In this document: positions 31,007 to 40,054 of the stretch, piece after piece
Position numbering within the stretch: the first letter of the stretch is position 1
Layout: every line of letters starts with the position of its first letter
From: JAADHI01 sp964451325
GTDB taxonomy: Bacteria; Nitrospirota; Nitrospiria; SBBL01; JAADHI01
DNA: 64,000 nt
Assembly: GCA_964451325.1 (NCBI GenBank)
Contig: CAYVHO010000005.1
Span: 165,528 to 229,527, forward strand
Direction: 5' to 3'
Notes under the pieces: generated by a model
Databases searched by the model: none
What the model saw: the letters and a program-made list of their open reading frames with translations, nothing else
What the model was told of the DNA's origin: nothing
Translations under genes and position numbers: made by a program

Positions 31007-33394
31007 CTAACGCTGAGATCTGACGACCTTGTATGGATTTAGTTGGCATTCGTCGCTGCTAAAGCTGCCGCCGCTAACAATCTGCTCGAAACCCTTTACC
31101 GTCGTTCCGTTTTGAGTGAGTGCACTCAGCGTTGATGGAACGACCAGCACATCATAACCTGGGCCACCATCAAGTAATTTAACGTCTTTTTCCGCGCAGG
31201 TGCCTAGCACTACTCGATCATTCCCAGTTCCCGCATAGACTTCATCTGCGCCACTTCCAGGATATATTTCGTCATCTCCTTTCCCACCTTCAATAAAATC
31301 TTGACCAGGCCCACCATAGAGAAAATCGTTTCCCGCTCTGCCGATGAGTAGATCAGAACCGCGACCACCATAGAGTCTATCGATACCGCGGGCGCCAAAG
31401 AGCTGATCATCTCCCGTTCCACCATTAGCGACCAGTTGCCCAATCGTGTGGGCTTCTATTCGATCATCACCAGGTCCACCAAATACGCGCGACAGACCCG
31501 GTGCGGCCATCAGCGAATCGTTGCCCGCACCCAAACTAATACGTTGGGTTTGACCTGTTTCGGCAATGGAGGTGATAATGTCGTCACCGGGACCACTCAC
31601 CGCACAAGACTCGGCGACTTGTCCCGCAAAGGCGTTACTGGTAGACAGTACAAAAGAGCTGGTATTGGCTCCGCAACATGAGGCACCTGAAGGATAAAGG
31701 CTACACAAAGCATCAAGCGAAGGTAGCCCCTGGGGATGTCCCGCCAAGGTCGTGATTTTAAGAATTCCAACCTCACTTGGGGTTGTCAGACGAAAAGCTG
31801 AAGGTCCTATCTTTGGTGGATCATTTCGCTGGCCAGTGGTTTTAATTAATCTAAATTCGGATAACAGATAGATTGCGGTTTCGTCTTGGGAAAAGCGGCG
31901 GTCGACATTGAGTAATCGCATTTCTCCTAAACCCGCTCGACGATCCATCTCATTTTCGCTCAATTTTTCACCGTTAACCACCCGATCTCGATCTAGCTCA
32001 AACATTTCAATCTCGGTCACCGTGGTCAATTGTTTGCTGTTGGCGGTCAGTAAGACTAAACTGTCGACCAATTTTTCTTTCTCTGGCTCTCGTGATTCCA
32101 AGGAGTATTTCAGTTCACCTGGAAGGCCTTCTTGCTCAGGAAGCGCTCCAGCTGGAATGCCTTGAGATAGTCCAACGCCTTGCACTGGTGGTGTCTGTGG
32201 ATCGAGCTCCATAAAGGGAATATCGAATGTTCCTCCATCGTTGACCCCGGTGACAGAGACCAATATCCAATCGTGGACATCAAGTTCCAATTCAAAATCA
32301 ACCTGACCTCCGTTCGGAACACCGCCATTTTTTGGCTCGCTAAAAACATAGCTGCCTAACTCAAAATCGGGATCGTGATCGTCACGTACACCTTTTTGAA
32401 AAGCATAGGGTCCACTGCTACCAGAAGATACTGGCTCACCGGTGCTGGTTCCGCGAATGACAAGCCGAATTTCTTTCAGAGGCTCGGCTTGCAAATTAAC
32501 AAAACTGAAAAGACGTTTCTGGGTGTTGTAGGCGATACCGGCACCTGCGTTAAGGACGAGAGAGGTCGCGACAATATCCCATCCTTCCGATACGTCATTT
32601 GGGTCGATCCGTTCTATGCTATCTGGCCCGGCTTGGCCTAAATTACCGTTTCCTGGATTCGAATAAGCGCCTAGTGTAATAAGGGCATTACTGTTGGCGC
32701 TAACTTCAATTAAATTCGGAAAACTTGGACTGTAAGCGTAGATAAGTGCTAAAGATTCATCCCAGCCAAGGACTCGATTGTATTCACCTGGAGAGATACC
32801 CTTTGGGCCTTTTACACCGGGAGTGTCACTATGCCCCTCATTCATCAACTCGTTACCGGAAGTCTGAGCCCTGAATAGCAGTCCCCCAAATATTGGATCA
32901 AACCCCGCCCAATTGAGGTCATAGATACCAAGTGGATTAACGTTGGACGAGTTGTAGGCTGCCGCATCAGGATGTTGCAGTCCTATGGTGTGCCCGATTT
33001 CGTGCAGAAGAACCGTGCGTAAATCAGTGACCAGCGACCCACCGTTTGATCTTCGATAGGAGTGCCATGGAGATCCCTGTAGTATAGAAAAAGCTTCTTT
33101 TTCTAGGTCATTCATCGTCTCACGGGCCAAATAGCGAGCGTAAATATCGGGCCAGCCAGCAAGAAAAGTGTCGTCCATCTTCCAGGTGACATTTTGCTGA
33201 TCAACGCGCATAAATTGCGAAGGTCTAGCGACTAAATCTGCAAGGTTTCCGTCACCTTCGCTGTCCATCAATGCGAATCCACTCACGATTGTCGACTTAA
33301 ACATCATGATTAAAATGAAAATAGTTAATCGATGCCAATTCTTGCAGACACGGGTCAAAATTATTCGTTCGCTAGGTTTTTTTAGGCAATTCAT
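31007..33394 (-). CDS. Secreted RTX protein with metzincin zinc motif
   Basis: 795 residues. ATG 33394 follows AGGAGAAAAA. N-terminal signal region, then a matrixin/serralysin-like motif HEIGHTIGLQH (His131, His135, His141; HExxHxxGxxH). No obvious Met-turn was located. The middle part (about 230-420) is beta-rich. The C-terminus (about residues 640-760) is built of RTX repeats of GGxGxDxL type (GGTGDDQLFG, GGRGSDLLIG, GGPGQDFIEG, GSGADEVYAG), which bind calcium and are usual in type I-secreted proteins. A type I secretion system is not in the window. Probably a secreted protease, or a surface protein with a degraded active site. Confidence 0.85.
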   Translation of the reverse strand: MNCLKKPSERIILTRVCKNWHRLTIFILIMMFKSTIVSGFALMDSEGDGNLADLVARPSQFMRVDQQNVTWKMDDTFLAGWPDIYARYLARETMNDLEKEAFSILQGSPWHSYRRSNGGSLVTDLRTVLLHEIGHTIGLQHPDAAAYNSSNVNPLGIYDLNWAGFDPIFGGLLFRAQTSGNELMNEGHSDTPGVKGPKGISPGEYNRVLGWDESLALIYAYSPSFPNLIEVSANSNALITLGAYSNPGNGNLGQAGPDSIERIDPNDVSEGWDIVATSLVLNAGAGIAYNTQKRLFSFVNLQAEPLKEIRLVIRGTSTGEPVSSGSSGPYAFQKGVRDDHDPDFELGSYVFSEPKNGGVPNGGQVDFELELDVHDWILVSVTGVNDGGTFDIPFMELDPQTPPVQGVGLSQGIPAGALPEQEGLPGELKYSLESREPEKEKLVDSLVLLTANSKQLTTVTEIEMFELDRDRVVNGEKLSENEMDRRAGLGEMRLLNVDRRFSQDETAIYLLSEFRLIKTTGQRNDPPKIGPSAFRLTTPSEVGILKITTLAGHPQGLPSLDALCSLYPSGASCCGANTSSFVLSTSNAFAGQVAESCAVSGPGDDIITSIAETGQTQRISLGAGNDSLMAAPGLSRVFGGPGDDRIEAHTIGQLVANGGTGDDQLFGARGIDRLYGGRGSDLLIGRAGNDFLYGGPGQDFIEGGKGDDEIYPGSGADEVYAGTGNDRVVLGTCAEKDVKLLDGGPGYDVLVVPSTLSALTQNGTTVKGFEQIVSGGSFSSDECQLNPYKVVRSQR

Positions 33395-33695
33395 TTTTTC
33401 TCCTAAATCAGGTGTTAAACAGTGGAGGAAGGGAGCCGCGCTGAAAATGTCCTAAATTAAGCTGAAATTGAGCTTTGATCTCCGTGTCAGTATTGGCTGT
33501 TTAGCGGTGGGTGAAGCCAAAATACTGACAAACAGAGACACAGAAAACATATGAAAATTATAGATAAAAAAGAGAGAAAAAGCAATGTGGATAAGCGTGT
33601 TGAAGCGGCAATGAATTTGATCACGGGGGCAATGATAAAACCCTAAGCCGACACCGTTTGGGCCTATTTGATGAAGATTGTTGGGAGCTTAAACT
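33395..33695. other. 301-base intergenic region with bulged hairpin
   Basis: No coding sequence is seen. TGTCAGTATT (33485-33494) pairs with AATACTGACA (33521-33530), continued by GGCT/AGCC with a two-base bulge, so a 14-bp hairpin with a 16-base loop lies about 100 bases upstream of the RTX start. No T-tract follows. It may be an operator or 5'-leader structure of the RTX gene. Apart from an AT-rich segment (33541-33590) the rest shows nothing. Confidence 0.4.
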
Positions 33696-34442
33696 CTAAA
33701 GTATTCTGGAAAGTTCTGAGAGATCAGAAAGTGTGTAGTCTGTTTGCACTGTTTTTGTTGGGGGAGGCAGATGATCGGAGTTAATCCAGGCCGTTGCCAT
33801 GCCCAATTTTTTTGCGCCTTCAATGTCGTGTGTCCAAGAATCGCCCACAAAGAGGGTTTCTTCGTGTGGGGTTTTCATGACGTCGCTGGCGGCCATAAAG
33901 ACTTCTTTTCTGGGTTTTCTCAAACCCACTTCGGCAGAAACCACAATAATCTCAAAAAGATCAGAAATACCGTCCCGCGCAAGGACACTTTGCACGGTTT
34001 TTAGATCATCAAAATTTGAAACCACAGCCATGCGGTATTGGTCTTTGAGTTTAAAGAGCAGCTCTTTGTGGCGGGGCAATAATTCTAAACATTGCCCGAC
34101 TTTGTCGAGGTGGATGTCCATTAAGAGTCTATGGATCTCTCTTCTGCGTGGCCCTAAATCCGCGTCCAGTCGATCTAAAAAACGATCAAAACGCACGGAG
34201 GAATGAAATTCTTTTCCTGTCGCGCTTTTTTCCTGCTCAAGTTCCGCACTGGTGAGCATGAAATCTTTATAAAATTTTTCAAAAGAGATCTGCCCTCGGT
34301 CAAACTCTCTGAAACAAGCGTAGGTGAGTGGGGTCGTGGATTCCACTTGCATGCCATCCACTTCGATCAGTGGCAAGCGGTCGAGTCGATATTGCATGAG
34401 TGTGCCACAGAGATCAAAAAATACAGCCTGATATTTTTTCAT
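33696..34442 (-). CDS. HAD-family hydrolase
   Basis: 248 residues with the haloacid-dehalogenase fold: motif I FFDLCGTL (Asp10 as nucleophile, with Cys12 where phosphatases have the second Asp), motif II VVSNFDD, motif III lysine in GLRKPRKEVF and motif IV FVGDSWTHDIEGAKKLG. The cap domain lies between residues about 15 and 120. The Cys at the second position of motif I is unusual for phosphatases; dehalogenase-like members have Tyr or Phe there. Cytoplasmic. Upstream queG ends three bases away, so an operon is likely. Substrate unknown. Confidence 0.82.
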   Translation of the reverse strand: MKKYQAVFFDLCGTLMQYRLDRLPLIEVDGMQVESTTPLTYACFREFDRGQISFEKFYKDFMLTSAELEQEKSATGKEFHSSVRFDRFLDRLDADLGPRRREIHRLLMDIHLDKVGQCLELLPRHKELLFKLKDQYRMAVVSNFDDLKTVQSVLARDGISDLFEIIVVSAEVGLRKPRKEVFMAASDVMKTPHEETLFVGDSWTHDIEGAKKLGMATAWINSDHLPPPTKTVQTDYTLSDLSELSRIL

Positions 34443-34445
34443 GTT

Positions 34446-35438
34446 TTACTTTACCTTATATCTCTCTTGATCTTGTTTTTGCAAAACATCTGCGTTTCTT
34501 TGCAAACCACTGCGTTTACTGCGCAGCAGCGGAGTACCACGAAATTGTTTTTTAAAAGTCAGATTGTCCGGGATTGCCAAAAGTGCGTCAAGGGAAAGTG
34601 TCGGCCCCGCACCTCTTTCGCTTGAAAAACTCGGTTCATCGGTTTCTTTGCCTTCTCCATTAAAAGGGCAGACTTGCTGGCAGAGATCACAGCCAAAGAG
34701 CCATCCCTCCATTTTTGAAACAAAGCCATCTGAAATTTCCCCTTTATTTTCAATGGTGAGATAAGAAATACAGCGGCGGGCATCCAATTGATAGGGGGTA
34801 TTTAAGGCGTCTGTCGGGCAAATATCAATACAACGGGTGCAAGTCCCACATTGCCCTGTTGCAGGGCTATCTTCCGTGAGCTTTAAGTCGGTTACGACTG
34901 CTGCAAGGAAGACCCAAGAGCCGAACTCCGGGGTAATCAGATTTGTATTTTTTCCGATAAAGCCCAGTCCGGCACGTTGGGCAAAAGCACGTTCCAAGAG
35001 GGGCCCGTGATCGACATAACCTTTCCAACAATGCCCACCGCGTGCGGTAATGGCTTCAATCAGTTGTTCAAGTTTTTCTTCAATAATGAGGTGATAATCT
35101 TCACCCCAGGCGTAAACGGCGATTTTGCCCTGAGGGCCTGGCTCTTCTTTCTGTGTCTCAGGTGTTTCCTGATAGTAGTTGAGTGCAAGGGCAATCACGG
35201 ATTGTGCCTCTGGAAAACGCCGTTTGGGTTCAAAGCGTATCTCTGGGGATTTTTTAAGATAGGCCATGTCCGCGGCATAACCCGCCTCAAGCCATTTTAA
35301 AAAATGTGTACCCGCACTCGAAACGGGATCTGCGGAGGTGATCCCGACCGCATGAAAACCTAATTCCAAGGCAATCGTTTTTATTTCTTGTGTCAGGGGG
35401 CCTGCATCCAGTGCATTTTTGTTATGAATTTGGCTCAA
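34446..35438 (-). CDS. queG: Epoxyqueuosine reductase
   Basis: 330 residues. Converts epoxyqueuosine to queuosine in tRNA, using cobalamin and two [4Fe-4S] clusters. Seen: N-terminal AVGITSADP, GYAADMAYLKKSPE, the DHGPLLERAFA stretch with the catalytic aspartate, GFIGKNTNLI, and two cluster motifs CGTCTRCIDICP and CDLCQQVCPFN. The C-terminal HEAT repeats of longer homologues are absent, so this is the short form. It overlaps the next upstream gene by four bases (ATGA) and is followed by the HAD gene. Confidence 0.9.
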   Translation of the reverse strand: MSQIHNKNALDAGPLTQEIKTIALELGFHAVGITSADPVSSAGTHFLKWLEAGYAADMAYLKKSPEIRFEPKRRFPEAQSVIALALNYYQETPETQKEEPGPQGKIAVYAWGEDYHLIIEEKLEQLIEAITARGGHCWKGYVDHGPLLERAFAQRAGLGFIGKNTNLITPEFGSWVFLAAVVTDLKLTEDSPATGQCGTCTRCIDICPTDALNTPYQLDARRCISYLTIENKGEISDGFVSKMEGWLFGCDLCQQVCPFNGEGKETDEPSFSSERGAGPTLSLDALLAIPDNLTFKKQFRGTPLLRSKRSGLQRNADVLQKQDQERYKVK

Positions 35439-35905
35439 CGCTCTGTGCGTTGTCTTGTTGAAACAGTCCCCTTACAGCGCCAGCCACTGCCTTTTGTTGT
35501 GTTTATTTTTTCAGCCATTTTTTCAGGCGCGATTTTTTCAGGGGTAAAGTGGACGAGCACATAGTCTCTGCGATTAAAGGCTTCGACATCCAATATGCCT
35601 TCAAGTTGTTTCAGACTTGCTGTAATTTCTTCGGGGTGTCTACTGCAAAAAGGGCCGCTCAAATCAATAATGACTTCTTTGGTTCCCGCTGGAAAAGTGG
35701 GTTTGGCTTCTTTTTTTATGGTGTGATGGTCGTGGCCCCCCTCTTCTTTTTTCTTGGGGTGATCCATGTGTTTTTCTTCGTCCATTTTGTGTTCATCACT
35801 GTGATGGTCGTTTCCATGATCCCCACTTGCCCAGGCAAAAGGGCTGACAGAGACAAGGAACGTAATAAAAATGAACAAATTTACGATATTTCTGAAAGGC
35901 TTCAT
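35435..35905 (-). CDS. Exported His-rich protein with HMA-like domain
   Basis: 156 residues. Signal peptide (about residues 5-26), then a histidine/aspartate-rich segment (GDHGNDHHSDEHKMDEEKH) that could bind divalent metals, then a C-terminal domain resembling heavy-metal-associated folds (IIDLSGPFCSRHPEEITASL, DYVLVHFTPEKIAPEKM), with CSRH instead of the usual CxxC. A second Cys lies in GSGWRCKG. Periplasmic. It is translationally coupled to queG (overlap ATGA), which is chemically unexpected. Metal or redox role inferred, no family assigned. Confidence 0.6.
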   Translation of the reverse strand: MKPFRNIVNLFIFITFLVSVSPFAWASGDHGNDHHSDEHKMDEEKHMDHPKKKEEGGHDHHTIKKEAKPTFPAGTKEVIIDLSGPFCSRHPEEITASLKQLEGILDVEAFNRRDYVLVHFTPEKIAPEKMAEKINTTKGSGWRCKGTVSTRQRTER

Positions 35906-36014
35906 TGAACGAAATCCTCCTTAAGGCTTTGTTGTGTGGAGACCATTATCGTAAAGAGGGGATTATTTTTCAAGGATTCTTTAAGACCTGCCACTAAAGT
36001 TCTGATCATATTCT

Positions 36015-36932
36015 TTATTCTGTGGGCAGAGGCGCCGTATAGACGGCTGCATCGGGATGAAAGGCCGACCATGCAAACCAATAGGCGATAATGGTGGGGA
36101 TTTCTTTGCCTTTGTGATCAAATACATGGGTCGTGCGGTATTGGGGTTCATAAACGATTTTAATCGTCTCTTTGCCGATTGTGTCGGTAAAAGAACGTGG
36201 GGCATTTTTGAGCTCTATAAAAGGGTAGCCTTTGCTTTGGCCTGAAAGTGTAACGCCCAGGACCCAGGCCTTTGTTGGATATCGTTCATCTATTTTGCCT
36301 ACGGGAAACATGAGCAGATCATTGCCTGCATAAGCCGTGTAGGGGTCTCGAAAATAATTACGGGTATAGCCTGTATCTGTGGATAAAACGAGGGTCTTGG
36401 GATGCTTTTTTTTCCAGCCTTCCCAGGTGGTGTGGCTAAGGTTGATCATTTTGATCCGCGTTCCGGTCCGTTTTCCCGTGACGGCTTCTTGTTTAATTTG
36501 AGACCAAAGGCTTTCTGTTTGATGGTCATACATAAGCACATCGCTTTTATAAAGCAGACCGGAAACGCCGAAGGTATAGTGTTTGCCTTTTATGTTTGGA
36601 TCAAAAGCCATTCCTGTCCCACAAAGTGGGCAATAGGAAATCATGACTTTTTTCCCTCCCACGGTGTCATTGACGATTTCATGCCAATTCATAATCTTAA
36701 TGGGATAGGCCTTGGCTTCGCCATTGATGAAAAGCCCCAATACACGGTCATCTTTTTTGACAAAATCTGCTTTTTCTGCCGAAACAAACTTGGGGTTGCT
36801 GAGCGCAGGGATGCCATCTCTGGGTGGCCCTCCTGCGAGGATCTCATCGATTGGGATGCTGTGTTTTGTCATATCAAAACCGCTTAAAAACGGAATGAGA
36901 ATTAAAAGAAGCAAAAAATTGTATCGTTTCAT
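36015..36932 (-). CDS. DUF3179-family exported protein
   Basis: 305 residues with signal peptide (about 4-18) and the DUF3179 pattern: EILAGGPPRDGIPALSNPKF, FINGEAKAYPIKIMNWHEIVND, MISYCPLCGTGMAF, FGVSGLLYKSDVLMYDHQTESLW, TGYTRNYFRDPY and WFAWSAFHPDAAVY. The conserved CPLCGT and the His/Asp residues suggest metal or redox binding, but the family function is not known. 109 bases separate it from the His-rich gene, and all are on the same strand. Predicted periplasmic. Confidence 0.85.
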   Translation of the reverse strand: MKRYNFLLLLILIPFLSGFDMTKHSIPIDEILAGGPPRDGIPALSNPKFVSAEKADFVKKDDRVLGLFINGEAKAYPIKIMNWHEIVNDTVGGKKVMISYCPLCGTGMAFDPNIKGKHYTFGVSGLLYKSDVLMYDHQTESLWSQIKQEAVTGKRTGTRIKMINLSHTTWEGWKKKHPKTLVLSTDTGYTRNYFRDPYTAYAGNDLLMFPVGKIDERYPTKAWVLGVTLSGQSKGYPFIELKNAPRSFTDTIGKETIKIVYEPQYRTTHVFDHKGKEIPTIIAYWFAWSAFHPDAAVYTAPLPTE

Positions 36933-37055
36933 TTTTATTTCTCCTCCTTAAGGAGACGAATCTAACAAACGAGCATTTTTTTAAATGTCGTGTTGCATAC
37001 ATATTGATGAAGTGGACTGTTGCGAAACAGATGAAGATCAATTTATTATAGCCGG

Positions 37056-38573
37056 ATGGCAATTTCAAGAGATTATCTCTGGCAGAAGCTTTTTGAGATT
37101 CAAAAACAACTTCCTTTCCTGGACGATTTTTTTATCGATTTTCCCGAAGCCGAGGTTTATTTGGTGGGTGGGGCGGTCAGAGATCTGCTTTGGCAACGTG
37201 AGACCAAAGACTATGATTTTTTGATTCGGGGGGTCGCGGCCAATGATTTGGGGCATTTTCTCCGCAAACACGGAAAAGTGTCCTGGGTGGGGAAAAACTT
37301 TGGGGTCTATAAATTTATCCCCCATCTGAATCCATTACCTGAAGCCATTGATATTGCGCTACCCAGAACAGAATCCTCCTTTTCTAAAAGTGGTGGCTAT
37401 CGCGATTTTGAAATTGTTTCAGATCCTCAATTGCCCGTGGAAGAAGACCTCAAAAGACGCGACTTCACCATCAACGCCATGGCCGCAGACTTAAAACAGC
37501 ACTGCCTCATTGATCCCTTTGAAGGTTTAAAAGATCTCGAAGCCGGATTGATCCGAACGGTGGGTGATCCTGAATTGCGTTTTTTAGAGGACAGTTCACG
37601 TCTCTTGCGTGGGCTTCGTTTTGTCTCTCAATTTGATCTTTCTTTTGAAGCAGAAACCTGGGCGACCTTAAAACGCCTCATTTGCGGATTGAGCGCCCTA
37701 AGGGAAGATGGCAGCCCAATCGTTCCACGTGAAACCATTGCAAAGGAATTTATTAAAGCAATGGTGCTGCATCCGGTGCGGGCTTTTGACTTGTGGCATG
37801 AAAGCGGGGCTTTTGCAGAACTGATTCCTGAATTACTCGTCATGAAAAATTGCCCTCAGCCGGAAAATCATCATTCCGAGGGCGATGTGTGGGTACATAC
37901 CCGACTTGCGCTTTCACAGCTCTCAAGCCCTGAATTTCAAAGAGAATTTGAAAGTCCGATTGATGCAGAGATTGTATTAGCCCTGCTTTTTCACGATATT
38001 GCAAAACCGATCACAATACAAACCCCGGAAAAAGATGGCACGGATCGTATTCGTTTTCATCAACACGATACCGTCGGCGCCAAAATGACACGTAAAATTG
38101 TGAATCGCCTCAAATTATCTTCATATGCAAAAGACAGCCGATATTATGTAAATGAAGACAATTTGGCCTGGCTGGTTGCAAAACATTTGATTTTGCTGCA
38201 AGGCCAAATCGAAGAAATGCGTGCCGCCACGATTGAACGTCATTTTTTGAGTCCCAATCGCCCTGGAACCAAGCTCTTACAGCTTATCTATTGCGATGGC
38301 ATGGCCACGGTACCCAAAAATCCAGAAGACCATCAACTGCATTACTGGGCGGTAAAGGATAGAATTTTGAAAATTGAAGCCCTGGCCGCCGAACAAGCCA
38401 AAATCCCCGCGCCGCTTCTCAGTGGGCGCGAGGTGATGGAAATTGCTCAGATCGCATCGGGGCGAACGGTGGGCCAATATCTGGCACTGATCCGTGAAGA
38501 ACAACTGAGCGGCAGAATTTCGACCGCTCAAGAAGCCATAATTTTTCTTAAAAAACAGATTAAAAACAAGTAA
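37056..38573 (+). CDS. cca: tRNA nucleotidyltransferase / poly(A) polymerase family with HD domain
   Basis: 505 residues of the class II CCA/PAP family. The polymerase core has YLVGGAVRDLLWQ and TKDYDFLIRG (metal-binding Asp pair), RRDFTINAMA, and the tRNA-binding region DPFEGLKDLEAGLIRTVGDPELRFLEDSSRLLRGLRF. In the second half LALLFHDIAKPI is an HD phosphohydrolase motif, as in bacterial CCA-adding enzymes and polyA polymerases. The nearby tRNA-Arg gene has no encoded CCA, so a CCA-adding activity is needed in this genome. Cytoplasmic, single gene unit; function as CCA enzyme versus poly(A) polymerase is not decided by sequence. Confidence 0.85.
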   Translation: MAISRDYLWQKLFEIQKQLPFLDDFFIDFPEAEVYLVGGAVRDLLWQRETKDYDFLIRGVAANDLGHFLRKHGKVSWVGKNFGVYKFIPHLNPLPEAIDIALPRTESSFSKSGGYRDFEIVSDPQLPVEEDLKRRDFTINAMAADLKQHCLIDPFEGLKDLEAGLIRTVGDPELRFLEDSSRLLRGLRFVSQFDLSFEAETWATLKRLICGLSALREDGSPIVPRETIAKEFIKAMVLHPVRAFDLWHESGAFAELIPELLVMKNCPQPENHHSEGDVWVHTRLALSQLSSPEFQREFESPIDAEIVLALLFHDIAKPITIQTPEKDGTDRIRFHQHDTVGAKMTRKIVNRLKLSSYAKDSRYYVNEDNLAWLVAKHLILLQGQIEEMRAATIERHFLSPNRPGTKLLQLIYCDGMATVPKNPEDHQLHYWAVKDRILKIEALAAEQAKIPAPLLSGREVMEIAQIASGRTVGQYLALIREEQLSGRISTAQEAIIFLKKQIKNK

Positions 38574-38672
38574 CTATAGAAAATTCATAAAGTAAAAGTT
38601 AGTGTTTTCTGGGTGGGCTCTTTCGCTCATATTGGGGATGATCTTATTGTAATGAGGTCAAATGAGGGCATT

Positions 38673-38705
38673 ATGCGTTCCCACGGGGGACGGTGGGAAT
38701 GAGAG
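38673..38705 (+). repeat. REP-like repeat copy 1 (left of RhuM)
   Basis: A 33-base element with inner inverted parts (GTTCCCAC/GTGGGAA). It matches the copy at 39883-39915 in 31 of 33 positions, in the same orientation. Together they bracket the RhuM gene. Confidence 0.75.
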
Positions 38706-38764
38706 CCGAGAGAAAACCATGCTTTGCATGACCAGTGTGTCGCTATTCAACAGGGGGGATCGTG

Positions 38765-39784
38765 ATGGCTGAAAATCACTCTCAATTTATCATTTATCAA
38801 AGCGAAAAAGGTGAAATTCGGCTGGATGTACGCTTTGTGGATGAGACGGTATGGCTTACTCAGCAATTAATGGCGGAGTTATTTAACACCAGCAAGCAGA
38901 ATATCGGACAGCATTTAAATAACATATTTAAAGAACAAGAACTTATGGAAGATTCAGTTGTAAAGGATTTCTTTACAACTGCCGCAGATGGCAAGAATTA
39001 TCGCACAAAACACTACAACCTGGATGCCATAATTTCCGTCGGTTATCGCGTGCAAAGCCACACCGCGACTCGTTTCAGGCAGTGGGCAACCCGCCAATTA
39101 CGTGAGTACATTGTGAAGGGTTTTGTGCTGGATGACGAGCGCCTGAAAAATCCAGATCAGCCTTTTGATTATTTTGAAGAGCTGACACGTCGCATTCAGG
39201 ATATTCGCACCAGCGAAAAACGTTTTTACCAAAAGATAACCGATATTTACGCCACGAGTGTGGATTATGACCCGACTCTGGTGGGCAGTATAGAATTCTT
39301 CAAGAGGGTGCAAAACAAGGTTCATTGGGCGATTACAGGTAAAACAGCGGCAGAAATTATCCATAGTCGTGCAAATAGTGAAAAAGACAACATGGGGCTG
39401 ATCACTTTTCGTGGCAGCAAAGTGCGTAAGCAGGATGTCGTCAATGCCAAGAATTACCTCAATGAAGAGGAGTTGCTGGCCTTAAATAATCTGGTGGAAC
39501 AGTACCTTGTTTTTGCCGAAGGTCAGGCGATGCGAAGGATTAGTATGACGATGGTCAATTGGGTAGAAAAGCTGGACGGGTTTTTAACACTAAATGATCG
39601 CAACATCTTGGATCATGCCGGAAAAGTAACGCATCAACTAGCGAAACAATTCTCGGAACAGGAATACGACAAATTTAAGCAGCAAGGTTTGTTGGATGAA
39701 GCAAAGGCCGCTGATGCGCGTGATTTTGAGCAATTAACAAAAATAACGGATCAATTGGAAAAACCAAAAGATGAAAAGGGATAG
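38765..39784 (+). CDS. RhuM-family protein
   Basis: 339 residues; ATG 38765 follows GGGGGG at a good spacing, an ATG 30 bases earlier (38735 frame) is less likely. It has the RhuM/virulence-RhuM pattern: VRFVDETVWLTQQLMAELF, IGQHLNNIFKEQEL, YRTKHYNLDAIISVGYRVQS, QWATRQLREYIVKGFVLDDERLKNP and KVHWAITGKTAAEIIHSRA. The family is widespread in genomic islands and of unknown molecular function (a DNA-binding BRO/KilA-like N-terminus is suspected). It stands alone, flanked by repeats, and lies next to a BrnT/BrnA pair, consistent with an accessory insertion. Confidence 0.85.
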   Translation: MAENHSQFIIYQSEKGEIRLDVRFVDETVWLTQQLMAELFNTSKQNIGQHLNNIFKEQELMEDSVVKDFFTTAADGKNYRTKHYNLDAIISVGYRVQSHTATRFRQWATRQLREYIVKGFVLDDERLKNPDQPFDYFEELTRRIQDIRTSEKRFYQKITDIYATSVDYDPTLVGSIEFFKRVQNKVHWAITGKTAAEIIHSRANSEKDNMGLITFRGSKVRKQDVVNAKNYLNEEELLALNNLVEQYLVFAEGQAMRRISMTMVNWVEKLDGFLTLNDRNILDHAGKVTHQLAKQFSEQEYDKFKQQGLLDEAKAADARDFEQLTKITDQLEKPKDEKG

Positions 39785-39830
39785 TTTTTGAAACCATCAA
39801 ACTTTACATTCTTATTTTTCTCGTTTTTCT

Positions 39831-39856
39831 CATTCCCACGCTCTAGCGTGGGAATG
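39831..39856. repeat. REP-like inverted copy
   Basis: CATTCCCACGCT (39831-39842) and AGCGTGGGAATG (39845-39856) form a perfect 12-bp palindrome with a two-base loop. It is the inverted relative of the repeats at 38673-38705 and 39883-39915. Confidence 0.7.
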
Positions 39857-39882
39857 CATACTGAGTGGAATTTCAGCACCGT

Positions 39883-39915
39883 ATGCGTTCCCACCGGGGA
39901 CGGTGGGAACGAGAG
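39883..39915 (+). repeat. REP-like repeat copy 2 (right of RhuM)
   Basis: A direct repeat of the element at 38673-38705 (31 of 33 bases), with the same internal GTTCCCAC/GTGGGAAC inverted pair, 98 bases after the RhuM stop. A short minus-strand frame across this region (39751-40023) is repeat-derived and is not counted as a gene. Confidence 0.75.
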
Positions 39916-40054
39916 TATATTCTCAATTGGAGCCAGTAAATCGAGGTCATGTCTTGTAATTTGCTTTTTTGGAAAACCTTTCGACCTTTCTCCGAGCCAG
40001 ATAAAAAATTTACCCCCCCACAATCTCTTTTCTTGACTGTTCCCCTGGTGAGGG

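Noticed and set aside
31007..33394. RTX repeats considered as a CRISPR or DNA tandem repeat
   Set aside because: They are degenerate codon-level repeats of a coding Gly/Asp-rich protein, not identical spaced DNA repeats.
36015..36932. DUF3179 protein as a cytochrome because of CPLCGT
   Set aside because: It lacks CxxCH; the CxxC is part of the DUF3179 pattern.
39751..40023. 90-residue minus-strand frame between RhuM and BrnTA
   Set aside because: Derived from the REP-like repeats and overlaps the RhuM end; no ribosome site or protein features.
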